Below are positions 1 through 9,048 of a stretch of 43,370 nucleotides of DNA, piece after piece. The first letter of the stretch is position 1, and every line of letters starts with the position of its first letter. Source of the DNA: UBA7683 sp964397855. Lineage in GTDB: Bacteria; Patescibacteriota; Saccharimonadia; Saccharimonadales; UBA7683. A program made the position numbers and the translations under genes. The notes under the pieces were generated by a model. It saw nothing but the letters and a program-made list of their open reading frames with translations, was not told the DNA's origin and did no database searches. Location: assembly GCA_964397855.1 (NCBI GenBank), contig CAYNKQ010000009.1:1-43370 (forward strand), in the 5' to 3' direction.

Positions 1-1323
1 CCAGATAAAGCATTGGATCTTCTTGATGAAACTGCTGCTCATATTCGTGTTGAACGAGCCCATATGCCCGATAGTCAAAAACAGCTTATGAAAGAAGTTA
101 AGCTAATTCGTCACCGAATGGAAGAAGCTGTAGCGCACGAGAACTTCGAGACTGCTGCAAAACATAAAACCAAATTGGCTGAACTTGAAAATACTTTAGA
201 GAAGCGTCGAGCCCGTACTAAGGGTAAGCTCATTATGTCTGAGCAAGATCTTGCAAGTACCGTAGCGCTCATTACGGGCATCCCTGCTCAGCGAATACTA
301 AAGCGCGAAGCGTCGTATCTACTTCGACTCGAAAAAACACTATCTAAGCACGTTATTGGTCAGGCCGAAGCGCTTGCTGCCGTCTCTAAGGCTATTAGAC
401 GCAATCGATCTGGGGTAAGTGATAGACGACGACCAATTGGCTCATTTGTGTTTCTCGGTCCTTCTGGGGTTGGTAAGACTGAACTTGCACGAGTGCTTTC
501 TAAAGAACTGTACGATCGTGATGATTCTATGATCAAAGTTGATATGAGTGAATTTTCAGAACGACACACAGCTTCGCGCCTTGTTGGTGCGCCAGCGGGC
601 TATGTTGGTTATGAAGAAGGCGGTGAACTAACAGACAAAGTTCGACGCAATCCGTATAGCTTAATACTCCTTGATGAAATTGAAAAGGCGCACCCTGATA
701 TTTTTAACATGCTTCTACAAGTTCTAGAAGACGGCGTACTCACAGACGCGAAAGGTAGAACAGTTGATTTCACTAATACAGTGATTATAATGACCGGAAA
801 TGTTGGGGCAGAACAACTGCAGCGTGAATCAGTACTCGGTTTTCGTGCGGAATCCAAGACTGAGATTGAAAGCCTTGAAGAAGTCCATGAAGATAACAAA
901 GAAAGAGTCCTTGATGAGCTCAAGCACGTTATGCGTCCGGAGCTTATTAACAGGATAGACAAAGTGATTGTGTTCCGAGCATTGACCAACAAAGAGGCCG
1001 CTAAGGTTCTTGATCTTCAGCTTGGCGAACTAAACGTTCGTTTGCACAAAGAACATGAGATTTCGATTCATCTTGACAGTGCCGCACGAAAACTACTACT
1101 GGAAAAAGGTTATCACGCGACGTCTGGCGTAAGAACGCTGCGACGAGCAATACAAGATGAACTTGAAGACTATATTGCAGAACAACTTCTAGCCGGCAGG
1201 CTGAAGCCAGGTGTAGTGATTACTGCCACTGTGAAGAAGAAAAAGCTCGTTTTTGAAGATTCTGCTAGCACAGAACCTGCTGCAAAGTTGAAGAAACGTA
1301 GTATGGTGGTGAAAGCTGCTTAG
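1..1323 (+). CDS. clpC: ATP-dependent Clp protease ATPase subunit ClpC, C-terminal part (5' truncated by window)
   Basis: This is the C-terminal half of a Hsp100/ClpC AAA+ unfoldase that feeds substrates to ClpP; the frame is open from base 1, so the N-terminus lies outside the window. Counting from the TTG at 13, a UVR-type coiled segment sits at about residues 25-62, as in ClpC rather than ClpA. The second ATPase domain has Walker A GPSGVGKT (149-156), Walker B LILLDEIEKA (217-226), a sensor-1 segment reading IIMTGNVGA (258-266, where TSN is more usual), an arginine-finger region RPELINRID (308-316) and sensor 2 GVRTLRRAI (372-380). The C-terminus is basic. A ClpP partner is encoded at 21771-22355. 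Family certain; the name ClpC rests on the UVR segment. Confidence 0.93.
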   Translation, partial: PDKALDLLDETAAHIRVERAHMPDSQKQLMKEVKLIRHRMEEAVAHENFETAAKHKTKLAELENTLEKRRARTKGKLIMSEQDLASTVALITGIPAQRILKREASYLLRLEKTLSKHVIGQAEALAAVSKAIRRNRSGVSDRRRPIGSFVFLGPSGVGKTELARVLSKELYDRDDSMIKVDMSEFSERHTASRLVGAPAGYVGYEEGGELTDKVRRNPYSLILLDEIEKAHPDIFNMLLQVLEDGVLTDAKGRTVDFTNTVIIMTGNVGAEQLQRESVLGFRAESKTEIESLEEVHEDNKERVLDELKHVMRPELINRIDKVIVFRALTNKEAAKVLDLQLGELNVRLHKEHEISIHLDSAARKLLLEKGYHATSGVRTLRRAIQDELEDYIAEQLLAGRLKPGVVITATVKKKKLVFEDSASTEPAAKLKKRSMVVKAA

Positions 1324-1360
1324 CTGGTAGTAATTCGTGTGATTTGTGAACACGGTAGTA

Positions 1361-1366
1361 TAGAAT
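1361..1366 (+). promoter_or_regulatory. -10 box placed 7 nt before an ATG (leaderless start candidate)
   Basis: TAGAAT (5/6 to TATAAT) is followed by exactly 7 nt and the ATG at 1374. There is no Shine-Dalgarno sequence and no clear -35. A start at +1 would give a leaderless mRNA. Confidence 0.5.
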
Positions 1367-1373
1367 AAGAACT

Positions 1374-2333
1374 ATGAATCGTCGACATACTTCGGGAATA
1401 CTATTGGCGCTACTGGTGATCGGTTTTTTTGTAGCGCTTACCAACAAGCAGTGGATCAAAGACCAATATATTGTTTCAACAACTCAGCTGCAACCAGCTA
1501 GTGTAGCAGTGCTTGAAAATATTTCGTTAACAGATCAGGCTACGTTTCTATATAAAGCGAGCCGGCCTGAAATACAGACATCTTCGGCTTTCACTGCCTC
1601 ATGCAAGAATGTCGCTCACGAGCAGAGCATCGTACTTGGTTGCTACACCGGTCAGCGGGTGTATATCTATGACGTTCAAGACGAAAGGCTTGAAGGTGTA
1701 AAGCAGGTAACTACAGCTCACGAACTACTTCACGCTGTTTACGAACGAATGAGTACTACAGAGAGGCAGAATATAAATGCCGCACTTCTTTCAACTGCAA
1801 ACTCAATTGAAGATGAACGCTTTAAAGAAACACTAGCCCAATACCGACGCACCGAACCAGACCAAATAGAAAATGAATTACATTCTATACTCGGCACGGA
1901 AATTACCGTTCTACCTCAAAAACTTGAAGACCATTATGCAAAATATTTTAAAGATCGTAAGAAGATAGTTGCCTATGCCAAGCAGTACGAGACGGCTTTT
2001 AATGAATTAGATTCTCAGATCAAAACATACGATGAAGAGCTGGCCACTCTTAAAGTAAAAAAGCAATCACTTGAAGCTACTCTTGCTCAACAGCAAATCG
2101 CAGTTGAAACAGACAGAAAGAAATTGGATGCGCTTCGTGGTTCAGATCCGCAGCAGTACAACCAGCTTGTCCCTCAGTATAATGCCAAGATACAATCGTA
2201 CAATGCAAACATTACAGCCGTAAAACAGACGGTCACGGACTACAATAAAATAGTAGAAAAGCGTAACGCATTAGCTAGTACGCAAAATGATCTTGTCAAG
2301 CAACTGGACAGCAGTTATCAGGCGCTTGAGTAA
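1374..2333 (+). CDS. Membrane-anchored HEXXH (zincin-like) protein with C-terminal coiled coil
   Basis: 319 residues, not assigned to a named family. A single hydrophobic segment at about residues 8-22 after a short basic start suggests an N-terminal membrane anchor with the rest outside. HELLH at 116-120 matches the zinc-metalloprotease HEXXH signature, and glutamates at 165 and 168 in the ENELHS segment could supply a third ligand as in gluzincins. Cys77 and Cys90, both in the predicted exported part, might form a disulfide. From about 195 to 319 the chain is rich in Q, K, E and Y with heptad-like spacing, typical of a coiled coil. It ends 20 nt before radA. Proteolytic activity is inference from the motif alone. 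Confidence 0.6.
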   Translation: MNRRHTSGILLALLVIGFFVALTNKQWIKDQYIVSTTQLQPASVAVLENISLTDQATFLYKASRPEIQTSSAFTASCKNVAHEQSIVLGCYTGQRVYIYDVQDERLEGVKQVTTAHELLHAVYERMSTTERQNINAALLSTANSIEDERFKETLAQYRRTEPDQIENELHSILGTEITVLPQKLEDHYAKYFKDRKKIVAYAKQYETAFNELDSQIKTYDEELATLKVKKQSLEATLAQQQIAVETDRKKLDALRGSDPQQYNQLVPQYNAKIQSYNANITAVKQTVTDYNKIVEKRNALASTQNDLVKQLDSSYQALE

Positions 2334-2337
2334 CAGG

Positions 2338-2346
2338 TGCTATACT
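2338..2346 (+). promoter_or_regulatory. Extended -10 promoter of radA, 7 nt from the ATG
   Basis: TGc-TATACT forms an extended -10 element. Seven nucleotides separate it from the radA ATG, with no Shine-Dalgarno sequence, so the transcript probably begins at or next to the start codon. No good -35 is visible, which is usual for extended -10 promoters. Confidence 0.6.
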
Positions 2347-2353
2347 TAAGTTA

Positions 2354-3697
2354 ATGGCAAGATCATCAATACAATTTGTATGCCAAGAATGTGGAGCACG
2401 GCACTCTAAGTGGGCTGGGCGTTGTAGCACCTGCGGAGCGTGGAACAGTTTGGTAGAAGAACTACCAGCGAGTCGTGACGCAGCCTTGGCGGCGGTCAAA
2501 GGCAAGAAGCTGGTGCCTACGCCAGTTGGCAAGCTGAGTAAATCTCAAAAAGCTTCAAGACTGTTCACTAATGTGAAGGATGTAGATGACGTATTGGGTG
2601 GTGGTTTTGTCAGCGGAAGCGTTAACTTAATGGCCGGACAACCAGGTATCGGTAAAAGTACGCTGCTTATGCAGCTGGCCGCAGAGTTGAGTAAGCAATA
2701 CTCTGTGCTATATGTGAGCGGGGAAGAATCACTTGAGCAAGTAAGCCTACGCGCGAGTCGTATCACACCCAAAGAACAAAAGGTGCTGCTGGCAAGTTCG
2801 ACCAGTAGTGACGATATCGCCCAAACCATGATGAGTGGTGAATATCAGGTTGTGATTGTTGACTCAATTCAAACAATCTCCTGCGAATCTGTTTCATCAG
2901 CCCCAGGTTCGGTTAGTCAGATCACCAACAGTACTTATTTGTTAACTCAGGCTGCAAAGCAAGCAAACACAACACTCATTTTAGTGGGCCATGTGACCAA
3001 AGAAGGCAGCATTGCGGGTCCAAAGCTTCTTGAACACTTGGTTGATGTTGTACTCAACCTCGAAGGCGATAGATATGGTGGTTTTAAAGTTCTGCGTGCA
3101 ATAAAAAATAGATACGGTTCAACTTCAGAAGTCGGTATATTTGATATGACTGAAAAGGGGCTCCAACCAGTGAGTAACCCATCTGCAGTCTTACTTGCTG
3201 AACGTCAAGTTGCTGATGGTTCAATTGTACTAGCAGCAATGGAAGGCACTCGGCCAATTTTGGTAGAAGTACAGGCATTGGTAAATAGGACTTCATTTGG
3301 TTATCCTAAGCGTGCTGCATCAGGTTTCGACCTCAACAGGCTTAATCTACTCACTGCCGTGTTAACACGGCGCACAAAACTCAATCTAAGTGAATTTGAT
3401 GTGTACATCAATGTAGTAGGCGGAATAAAGATTATAGAACCTGCGGCCGACCTCGCCATATGTATGGCAATTGCGTCAGCTGCGAAAGGCCTGCAGCTGA
3501 AAGATGATGCGGTAGTGTTTGGCGAGGTTGGACTTTCTGGTGAAGTTCGACATGTTCCGCACATCGAACAGCGGCTTAAAGAGGCTAAGCAACTCGGCTT
3601 CAAACAATCAATTGGTCCAAAGACCGACACCAAATCAACACTTCTTCAGCCCGTCACCAGCCTAAAAGAAGCACTCAATAATTACCTAAAATCTTAA
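2354..3697 (+). CDS. radA: DNA repair protein RadA (branch-migration ATPase)
   Basis: RadA/Sms helps process recombination intermediates as a hexameric RecA-like helicase. The 447 residues show the full architecture: an N-terminal zinc finger CQECG...CSTCG (10-28), a RecA-type ATPase core with Walker A GQPGIGKST (95-103), the RadA-specific KNRYG motif (251-255), and a C-terminal Lon-protease-like domain used for DNA binding. Length is normal for the family. The four zinc-finger cysteines are intact, in contrast to RpoC in this window. The next gene follows after 9 nt, so the two are probably co-transcribed. Confidence 0.97.
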   Translation: MARSSIQFVCQECGARHSKWAGRCSTCGAWNSLVEELPASRDAALAAVKGKKLVPTPVGKLSKSQKASRLFTNVKDVDDVLGGGFVSGSVNLMAGQPGIGKSTLLMQLAAELSKQYSVLYVSGEESLEQVSLRASRITPKEQKVLLASSTSSDDIAQTMMSGEYQVVIVDSIQTISCESVSSAPGSVSQITNSTYLLTQAAKQANTTLILVGHVTKEGSIAGPKLLEHLVDVVLNLEGDRYGGFKVLRAIKNRYGSTSEVGIFDMTEKGLQPVSNPSAVLLAERQVADGSIVLAAMEGTRPILVEVQALVNRTSFGYPKRAASGFDLNRLNLLTAVLTRRTKLNLSEFDVYINVVGGIKIIEPAADLAICMAIASAAKGLQLKDDAVVFGEVGLSGEVRHVPHIEQRLKEAKQLGFKQSIGPKTDTKSTLLQPVTSLKEALNNYLKS

Positions 3698-3706
3698 AGG
3701 ATTCAC

Positions 3707-4597
3707 ATGTTACAACTCGTTCTTATATTTTCAGGCTTTAGCCTCATTGCTAGTCTTTATACAATTTTTAAGTTGACTCCACGTCGTATTCGAAACGCGG
3801 GTCAATCAGTGCTACTAGACACGAGCGCCTTAATCGATGGGCGGGTACTGGAGGTAGTAAAATCTGGTTTTGTGCCAGAAGAACTACTTATTCCACGATT
3901 TGTTATTGCCGAGCTTCAGCTGCTTGCAGATAAGGCGGATCATACTAAACGCGAACGCGCTCGTTTTGGCCTACAGGTGATTCAGGATTTGCAAGACAGC
4001 AGATACTCCAAAGTCACAATCATTAGTGATGATATCAAAGAAGAAGCTGGTGTAGATGAGAAGCTGGTGAAGCTTGGTCTGAAACTGGGTGCTTTATTGT
4101 TTACCACAGATTACAATCTACTTAAAGTTGCCGAAATTGAAGGTCTCAGGGTACTAAACATTAACGAACTTGCGCAGAACCTACGCCCGACACATATTCC
4201 AGGTGAATGTACTGACATCAAGATTGTTGGTAAAGGCCAAGAGCGTACCCAGGGTGTCGGCTATCTTCCTGATGGCACATTGGTGGTCGTGGAAAATGCT
4301 GGCAATTCCCATAACCAAACAGTTAAGGTGGAATTCACTCGCAATCTGCAGACAACCGCTGGAAGAATGATGTTTGCCAAGATTGTTAAAGATACACAGA
4401 AGCAAGCCGCACCAGCAAAGAAGGTTCCTGCAAGAACAAGGGTTGCCCCTAAGGCTGTAAAGCCATCTAAGGGGCGCTCTGCCGTACCTCGTGCTGAGAA
4501 TACTCAGGCTACTCGACCAACTCAAAAGTACCAGAGGCGTAAGAGTTATAAAGAGGCCGCTGAAGATAGTTTGATTGAAGCTATCGAATCTAAGTAA
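3707..4597 (+). CDS. PIN and TRAM domain protein (YacL-like)
   Basis: 296 residues. One hydrophobic N-terminal segment (2-22) is followed by a PIN nuclease-type domain whose acidic residues include D38 in LLDTSALIDGR, E69 in FVIAELQLLA and D135 in LFTTDYNLL, then a TRAM-like beta domain around residues 168-225, and finally a lysine/arginine/proline-rich basic tail that could bind RNA. Bacillus YacL-type proteins share the PIN-TRAM order but have more membrane helices. An AAAGGA Shine-Dalgarno lies just before the ATG and the gene follows radA by 9 nt. RNA cleavage is likely from the fold; the substrate is unknown. Confidence 0.85.
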   Translation: MLQLVLIFSGFSLIASLYTIFKLTPRRIRNAGQSVLLDTSALIDGRVLEVVKSGFVPEELLIPRFVIAELQLLADKADHTKRERARFGLQVIQDLQDSRYSKVTIISDDIKEEAGVDEKLVKLGLKLGALLFTTDYNLLKVAEIEGLRVLNINELAQNLRPTHIPGECTDIKIVGKGQERTQGVGYLPDGTLVVVENAGNSHNQTVKVEFTRNLQTTAGRMMFAKIVKDTQKQAAPAKKVPARTRVAPKAVKPSKGRSAVPRAENTQATRPTQKYQRRKSYKEAAEDSLIEAIESK

Positions 4598-4817
4598 AAT
4601 CAACTCCCTGTCTTTGTCATTCCCGCGAAGGTCCTAGACGCGTCGTGACGATGCAAGCATCCCTCATATATTCTTTAGTTACTGATTCGGGCAAGTCACT
4701 CCTTGACTCGTCACACAGAACCTTCCAGGGTTCGGGTTTGGTTGAATGGGTGGGGAGGCTGACTCACGAGACGAGGGTTAATTCACTATTAGGCTATTCC
4801 ATTTGATTCGGCTTGAG
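4598..4817. other. Intergenic region between convergent genes
   Basis: 220 bp between the stop codons of the PIN-TRAM gene and the minus-strand penicillin-binding protein. I see no gene and no convincing intrinsic terminator. The stretch near 4617-4632 (TGTCATTCCCGCGAAGG-like) resembles the dispersed intergenic repeat half-sites common in many bacterial genomes; a related fragment occurs in reverse orientation near 23104. Confidence 0.5.
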
Positions 4818-7502
4818 CTAGCTACTTACCAAGATAGACTGCGAAGACGAGGTTGATTGATAGTAGAGCGAATCAGTAACTCGTACCTGAACGGTGTAGT
4901 TTCCAACATCTGGGAACGTATAAGTGGTGCTGTAAGATGTGCCGCCGCCAGGCTGCGAGCTCACAACCTGCCCGTTTACAAGAAACTCAACTGTTTGAAT
5001 TGGGTTTGCACCACCGCCAAACGAAATGTTCAACGTTCGAGATCGAGATGGTTCACCCGCACTAGAGAAGGCAAAGCTGGTAGCAGCTTCAACACCACAC
5101 TGGTGTACATCATCTTCTTTCGTAATATCGTAGCCATTAGGTGCCGCACCGATTACCTGTGAGTTTGGTTTTGTCGGGTCGCTCATAACAACAATCTTGA
5201 TAGTTTCTCGCGCAGGTTCTGGGGTACACGAAGTAGCGAGTTTTTTAGAAACTCTATCCATAACATAGTCTTTGGCTTCTTCCTTTGGCTTTTTATACCA
5301 TGAAGTAAAGAGATCGCTCCTGCCGCTCACAGAAAGCTTCTGAACGCCTTTTGGCTGCGTATACCACTGATTGGCTTTATAGCCATACTGAGGCTTCGTG
5401 AGGATGTCTGCATGTGCTCTGACCATGAAGCTACCGAATATCGGGCCAGTTCGGCTGTCGGTATAGCCACCCATAGCCTGGCCATCGCTACGACCGGCCC
5501 AAACACCAACGGCTAGCTTTGGAGAGTATCCCATCATCCAGCCGTCTTTGGAATTATCGGTTGTACCAGTTTTTACGGCAGCCTTTACGCCTTTAGGATT
5601 AAAGTAGCTAAGTCCACGACCGAACGTTACTGAGCGTGCAGCATCGTCGGCAAGAATGTCGCTAAGGATATATGATATTTCTTGGCTTCTGGCGGCATCT
5701 CCCCAGAGCGGCGTGCCGGGTGTATCTTTCCACTGCTGTACAACCTCACCGTTAGATTTCTCTATCTTTAAGACATATGTCTCTGGTTTTGCTACACCAC
5801 CATTAGCCAGGGCTGCGTATGCAGCAGTGTGCTCGTCGAGTTGTACTGTACCTGAGCCGATAGCCAAGAACGGATCTGAACATTCGTTTGCAGCTCCACA
5901 GCCGATTGATGTTTCACCAGCTGCCTTTGCAACGTTGATAACATTTCCCATACCTGTAATATTGGCTGCTTTCATTGCCGGGAGGTTTCGTGATTCAGCC
6001 AGTGACATTCGAATACTTATATTGCCACGGAAACGCTTATCGAAGTTGTTCGGATAGATTCCATAGAATGCTTCTCGTGAATCAGGGATAACACTACCAG
6101 CACCATAGCTATTGCCGTTGAAGAGTGTCCCGTAGACAAACGGCTTTAGACTTGAACCGGGTTGTAAGTTGGCTGTAGCAGCGTTATAGCTACCGAATCC
6201 AGGATATTTATAGTCTCGACTTCCCGCTAGTGACATGACCTGTCCGTTGGTTGGATCAACTGCAACAAGTGCAGCGTTATCACCGCCGAGCCCGCCAGCA
6301 CGTGATTCAACACCCTTCATATTTTCAGCAACTGATTTTTCAGCAAGTTGCTGCATATCCCAGTCAAGAGTTGTAGTAACGCGCCAGCCGCCTTTACGAA
6401 CGTTATCGGCGCCGTACTTACCTTCAAGTTGTTTTATAAGCTCATCAACAAAATGAGGTGCCTTTTTAGTGGTAGGCTCAGAAGAGAGCGGCTTAATTGA
6501 AGCTAAGATATCAACTTTTTTAGCTTCTGTAGCCTGAGCGGATGTTATATAGCCTTGGTCCCGCATGTAATCTATTACGGTGCGTTGACGTGACAGTGCT
6601 GCTTCGGCGTCAAAACTTGGGCTGTTACTATCATATAAACTAGGGTACTGCGGAATAGATGCAATGTAAGCTGCTTGCTCTATGTTGAGATCTTTTGCTG
6701 GAGTGCCAAAATATCGTTGCGAAGCTGATTCAACACCATAGGCAGTGCCACCATAACCGATGGAGTTAAGATAAAAGTTAAGAATTTCATCTTTAGAATA
6801 GGTGCGCTCAAGCTCTATAGAAAGAATAATTTCTTTGAGTTTACGGGTATAGCCTGCAATTCCTGAACGAGTGTTGTCTTCAAGAATAACATTTCGGGCG
6901 AGTTGCTGGGTAATAGTTGAGGCGCCCTGTTTGCCACCACCACTAGCGTTGTTTACTACTGAACGCACAATACCGCGAACATCAAAGCCACCGTGTTTGT
7001 AGTAATCTTTGTCTTCGATAGCGACTGTAGCCCACTTCATGTTGTTATTAATCTGATCAGGCTTTACAAAAGTTAACTGCTGATCTTTATATAGTTCGTA
7101 TAGAAGTACGGTTCCGGAGCGGTCATAAAACTTTGTGGTTCGACTCTGAACTCGTTTGGTGAGTTCATCAGGTCCAATAGCGAGATCTTTTCTAAAGACA
7201 GCAAAAATTGTAAGAATCAACACGATGCCAAGCGCCAAGCAGAGTCCACCAATTTTAAGAGCCATGATTCCACCCTGCTTACTAAACCAGTACTTGAAGA
7301 ATCGTTTTGGGTGCATTCGGTAAGCGAGCCGCTTAATCCGTGATTTAGGAAGTGTAGCTAAAAATTCTGCTTTTTGACGTGATTTGGCGTCCGCCTTAGT
7401 TCGTTTTTTTGTAGCTAAATTACTATAAACTGAATGTGCACCTTTTCGGTGTGCTGGTTTTCTAACTGAGCCTCCGGAACCCTTCTTGCTGTCTTTTGTC
7501 AT
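4818..7502 (-). CDS. Class A penicillin-binding protein (bifunctional transglycosylase/transpeptidase)
   Basis: 894-residue PBP1A-type enzyme that polymerises and cross-links peptidoglycan. A basic cytoplasmic tail (1-75) precedes one membrane helix (about 80-103). The GT51 glycosyltransferase domain shows catalytic E163 in EDKDYYKHGGFD and GASTITQQLARN (193-204). The transpeptidase domain has the SxxK nucleophile motif in PGSSLKPF (S450, K453), SRN (504-506) and KTGTTD (644-649). The last 80 or so residues form a Ser/Gly-rich beta domain of Ig-like character ending in ILVSS, probably a wall-binding module. A perfect TATAAT box stands 7 nt before the ATG. It is divergent from tyrS. Confidence 0.96.
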   Translation of the reverse strand: MTKDSKKGSGGSVRKPAHRKGAHSVYSNLATKKRTKADAKSRQKAEFLATLPKSRIKRLAYRMHPKRFFKYWFSKQGGIMALKIGGLCLALGIVLILTIFAVFRKDLAIGPDELTKRVQSRTTKFYDRSGTVLLYELYKDQQLTFVKPDQINNNMKWATVAIEDKDYYKHGGFDVRGIVRSVVNNASGGGKQGASTITQQLARNVILEDNTRSGIAGYTRKLKEIILSIELERTYSKDEILNFYLNSIGYGGTAYGVESASQRYFGTPAKDLNIEQAAYIASIPQYPSLYDSNSPSFDAEAALSRQRTVIDYMRDQGYITSAQATEAKKVDILASIKPLSSEPTTKKAPHFVDELIKQLEGKYGADNVRKGGWRVTTTLDWDMQQLAEKSVAENMKGVESRAGGLGGDNAALVAVDPTNGQVMSLAGSRDYKYPGFGSYNAATANLQPGSSLKPFVYGTLFNGNSYGAGSVIPDSREAFYGIYPNNFDKRFRGNISIRMSLAESRNLPAMKAANITGMGNVINVAKAAGETSIGCGAANECSDPFLAIGSGTVQLDEHTAAYAALANGGVAKPETYVLKIEKSNGEVVQQWKDTPGTPLWGDAARSQEISYILSDILADDAARSVTFGRGLSYFNPKGVKAAVKTGTTDNSKDGWMMGYSPKLAVGVWAGRSDGQAMGGYTDSRTGPIFGSFMVRAHADILTKPQYGYKANQWYTQPKGVQKLSVSGRSDLFTSWYKKPKEEAKDYVMDRVSKKLATSCTPEPARETIKIVVMSDPTKPNSQVIGAAPNGYDITKEDDVHQCGVEAATSFAFSSAGEPSRSRTLNISFGGGANPIQTVEFLVNGQVVSSQPGGGTSYSTTYTFPDVGNYTVQVRVTDSLYYQSTSSSQSILVSS

Positions 7503-7509
7503 ATCTTCA

Positions 7510-7515
7510 ATTATA
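7510..7515 (-). promoter_or_regulatory. -10 box of the penicillin-binding protein gene, 7 nt from the ATG
   Basis: On the minus strand a perfect TATAAT is followed by 7 nt and the ATG at 7502. No Shine-Dalgarno at normal distance; predicted leaderless. A good -35 is not visible. Confidence 0.55.
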
Positions 7516-7564
7516 CCTCATGCTTATGTATGTAGTACATAGTTCCAATAAATATATTGGCATT

Positions 7565-7593
7565 TTGAGGCTACAACTTACAGATGATATACT
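7565..7593 (+). promoter_or_regulatory. Promoter of tyrS (TTGAGG - 17 - TATACT)
   Basis: -35 TTGAGG (7565-7570) and -10 TATACT (7588-7593) with a 17-nt spacer. It predicts a leader of about 110 nt. Within that leader GCCC-ACCA-GGGC (7642-7653) followed by TAA and five T (7557-style run at 7657-7661) is a weak 4-bp terminator-like hairpin. No T-box consensus is present. Confidence 0.65.
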
Positions 7594-7709
7594 AGTGCAA
7601 GAATGAAGCAACTACGTTACAGCAGTCTAAATAAAACCTATGCCCACCAGGGCTAATTTTTAATACATACTATTGTTGCGATTTGTAATATAACTTGAAA
7701 AGGAATGAC

Positions 7710-8942
7710 ATGACACTTTCTGAAGAACTGACCTGGCGAGGTTTCATAAACCAATCGACATTTAGCGACATTACTGAACTGGATGCTGAGCCGAGAACCT
7801 TCTATCACGGCTTTGATGCTTCAGCTGATTCGCAGACAATCGGCAATCTTGCCGCCATGATGCTGGACAAAGCTTTTATTCGTCATGGCCACAAAGCACT
7901 GTTGCTTGCTGGTGGTGCAACAAGCCTTATTGGTGATCCGGGCGGAAAAGACAAAGAACGTCCGTTGCAAAGCGAAGAGACTGTCCGCAATAACGTTGCT
8001 GCGGCCGAAGAACAGATCAAGCGTGTTTTTAGTGATGATACATTTACGCTTGTAAATAATCTGGACTGGACAAAAGATCTTTCAGTATTGGATTTTCTTC
8101 GGGATGTCGGCAAGCACTTTGGCATGAGCACTCTGATACAGCGTGACTATATTCAGCAGCGCATTGGTGAAGGTGGCGTTGGTATGAGTTTTACGGAGTT
8201 CAGCTATACGCTGCTTCAGGGCTACGATTTCCTGCATTTATTTAACGAATACAATTGTACATTGCAACTTGCCGGTTCCGATCAATGGGGTAACAGCCTC
8301 TCCGGCGTTGATCTTATTCGTAAAGTCACTGGGAACGAAACGCATGTTTTAACCCTGCCGCTTATCATCAACAAAGCAACAGGTAAAAAATTTGGAAAAT
8401 CAGAAGACGGAGCAATTTGGCTAGATGAGAACAAGACTAGCGCATACAAATTTTACCAATTCTGGCTCAACGCTGATGACGAAGGCGTGGGTGACTACCT
8501 AAAAATTTACACACTCATACAGCCAGAAGAGTTTGATGCTCTTATGGCCGAGTTTAAGGAAGCCCCTCACCAAAGAGCTGCGCAGAAATACCTTGCGTTT
8601 GAAGTTACAAAGTTGGTACACGGCGAAAAACGCGCACAAAGCGTGAAGAGTGTTAGTGAGGTATTGTTTGGTCAAAAAGCTTTTAACGAACTCTCCGCCG
8701 AAGATACTATCGAATTAGCAAAAGAGATCTCAGTTGTTGAAGCCAATGACGTAGTTGAAGCCCTTGTTGCAAGCGGCATCGCTACATCAAATTCAGAGGC
8801 AAATCGATTCCTGCAATCTGGTGCAGTTTCGGTTAATGGAGAAAAAATTTTACAAAATACAGAACTTTCAACTCTGGAAAGTTTCAATGGATACCAGCTA
8901 CTCAAACGCGGCAAAAATAACTTCGCATTAGTCAAGAATTAA
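7710..8942 (+). CDS. tyrS: Tyrosyl-tRNA synthetase
   Basis: Class I synthetase that charges tRNA-Tyr; 410 residues from the ATG at 7710. That start is chosen over an upstream in-frame TTG (7695) because AAAAGGA (7697-7703) is a well-placed Shine-Dalgarno for the ATG. The Rossmann catalytic domain shows GFDASADSQTIGNL (34-47), GDPGGKDKER, GSDQWGN and the KMSKS-type loop KFGKSEDGAIW; an S4 RNA-binding domain occupies roughly the last 70 residues. The usual HIGH motif reads TIGN here, so the first histidine, important for transition-state stabilisation in the Bacillus enzyme, is threonine. A GC-rich hairpin follows the stop. Confidence 0.96.
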   Translation: MTLSEELTWRGFINQSTFSDITELDAEPRTFYHGFDASADSQTIGNLAAMMLDKAFIRHGHKALLLAGGATSLIGDPGGKDKERPLQSEETVRNNVAAAEEQIKRVFSDDTFTLVNNLDWTKDLSVLDFLRDVGKHFGMSTLIQRDYIQQRIGEGGVGMSFTEFSYTLLQGYDFLHLFNEYNCTLQLAGSDQWGNSLSGVDLIRKVTGNETHVLTLPLIINKATGKKFGKSEDGAIWLDENKTSAYKFYQFWLNADDEGVGDYLKIYTLIQPEEFDALMAEFKEAPHQRAAQKYLAFEVTKLVHGEKRAQSVKSVSEVLFGQKAFNELSAEDTIELAKEISVVEANDVVEALVASGIATSNSEANRFLQSGAVSVNGEKILQNTELSTLESFNGYQLLKRGKNNFALVKN

Positions 8943-8946
8943 AAAT

Positions 8947-8966
8947 GAGCCCCGTTTCGGGGGCTC
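8947..8966 (+). terminator. Hairpin after tyrS
   Basis: GAGCCCC / GGGGCTC, a 7-bp perfect stem with a 6-nt loop, starts 4 nt after the tyrS stop. There is no T-run after it, so it could be a terminator or a 3'-end stabiliser. Confidence 0.55.
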
Positions 8967-9048
8967 GTACTAGGAGAGCGGACTGGAATCGTCGACGCAT
9001 GCTTCGTTGGACGTTCCAACTTATTGATCCTAGTTACAACTGGCTGGG

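Noticed and set aside
7594..7709. T-box riboswitch in the tyrS leader
   Set aside because: No T-box antiterminator consensus and no convincing specifier stem-loop; only a weak 4-bp hairpin followed by T residues.
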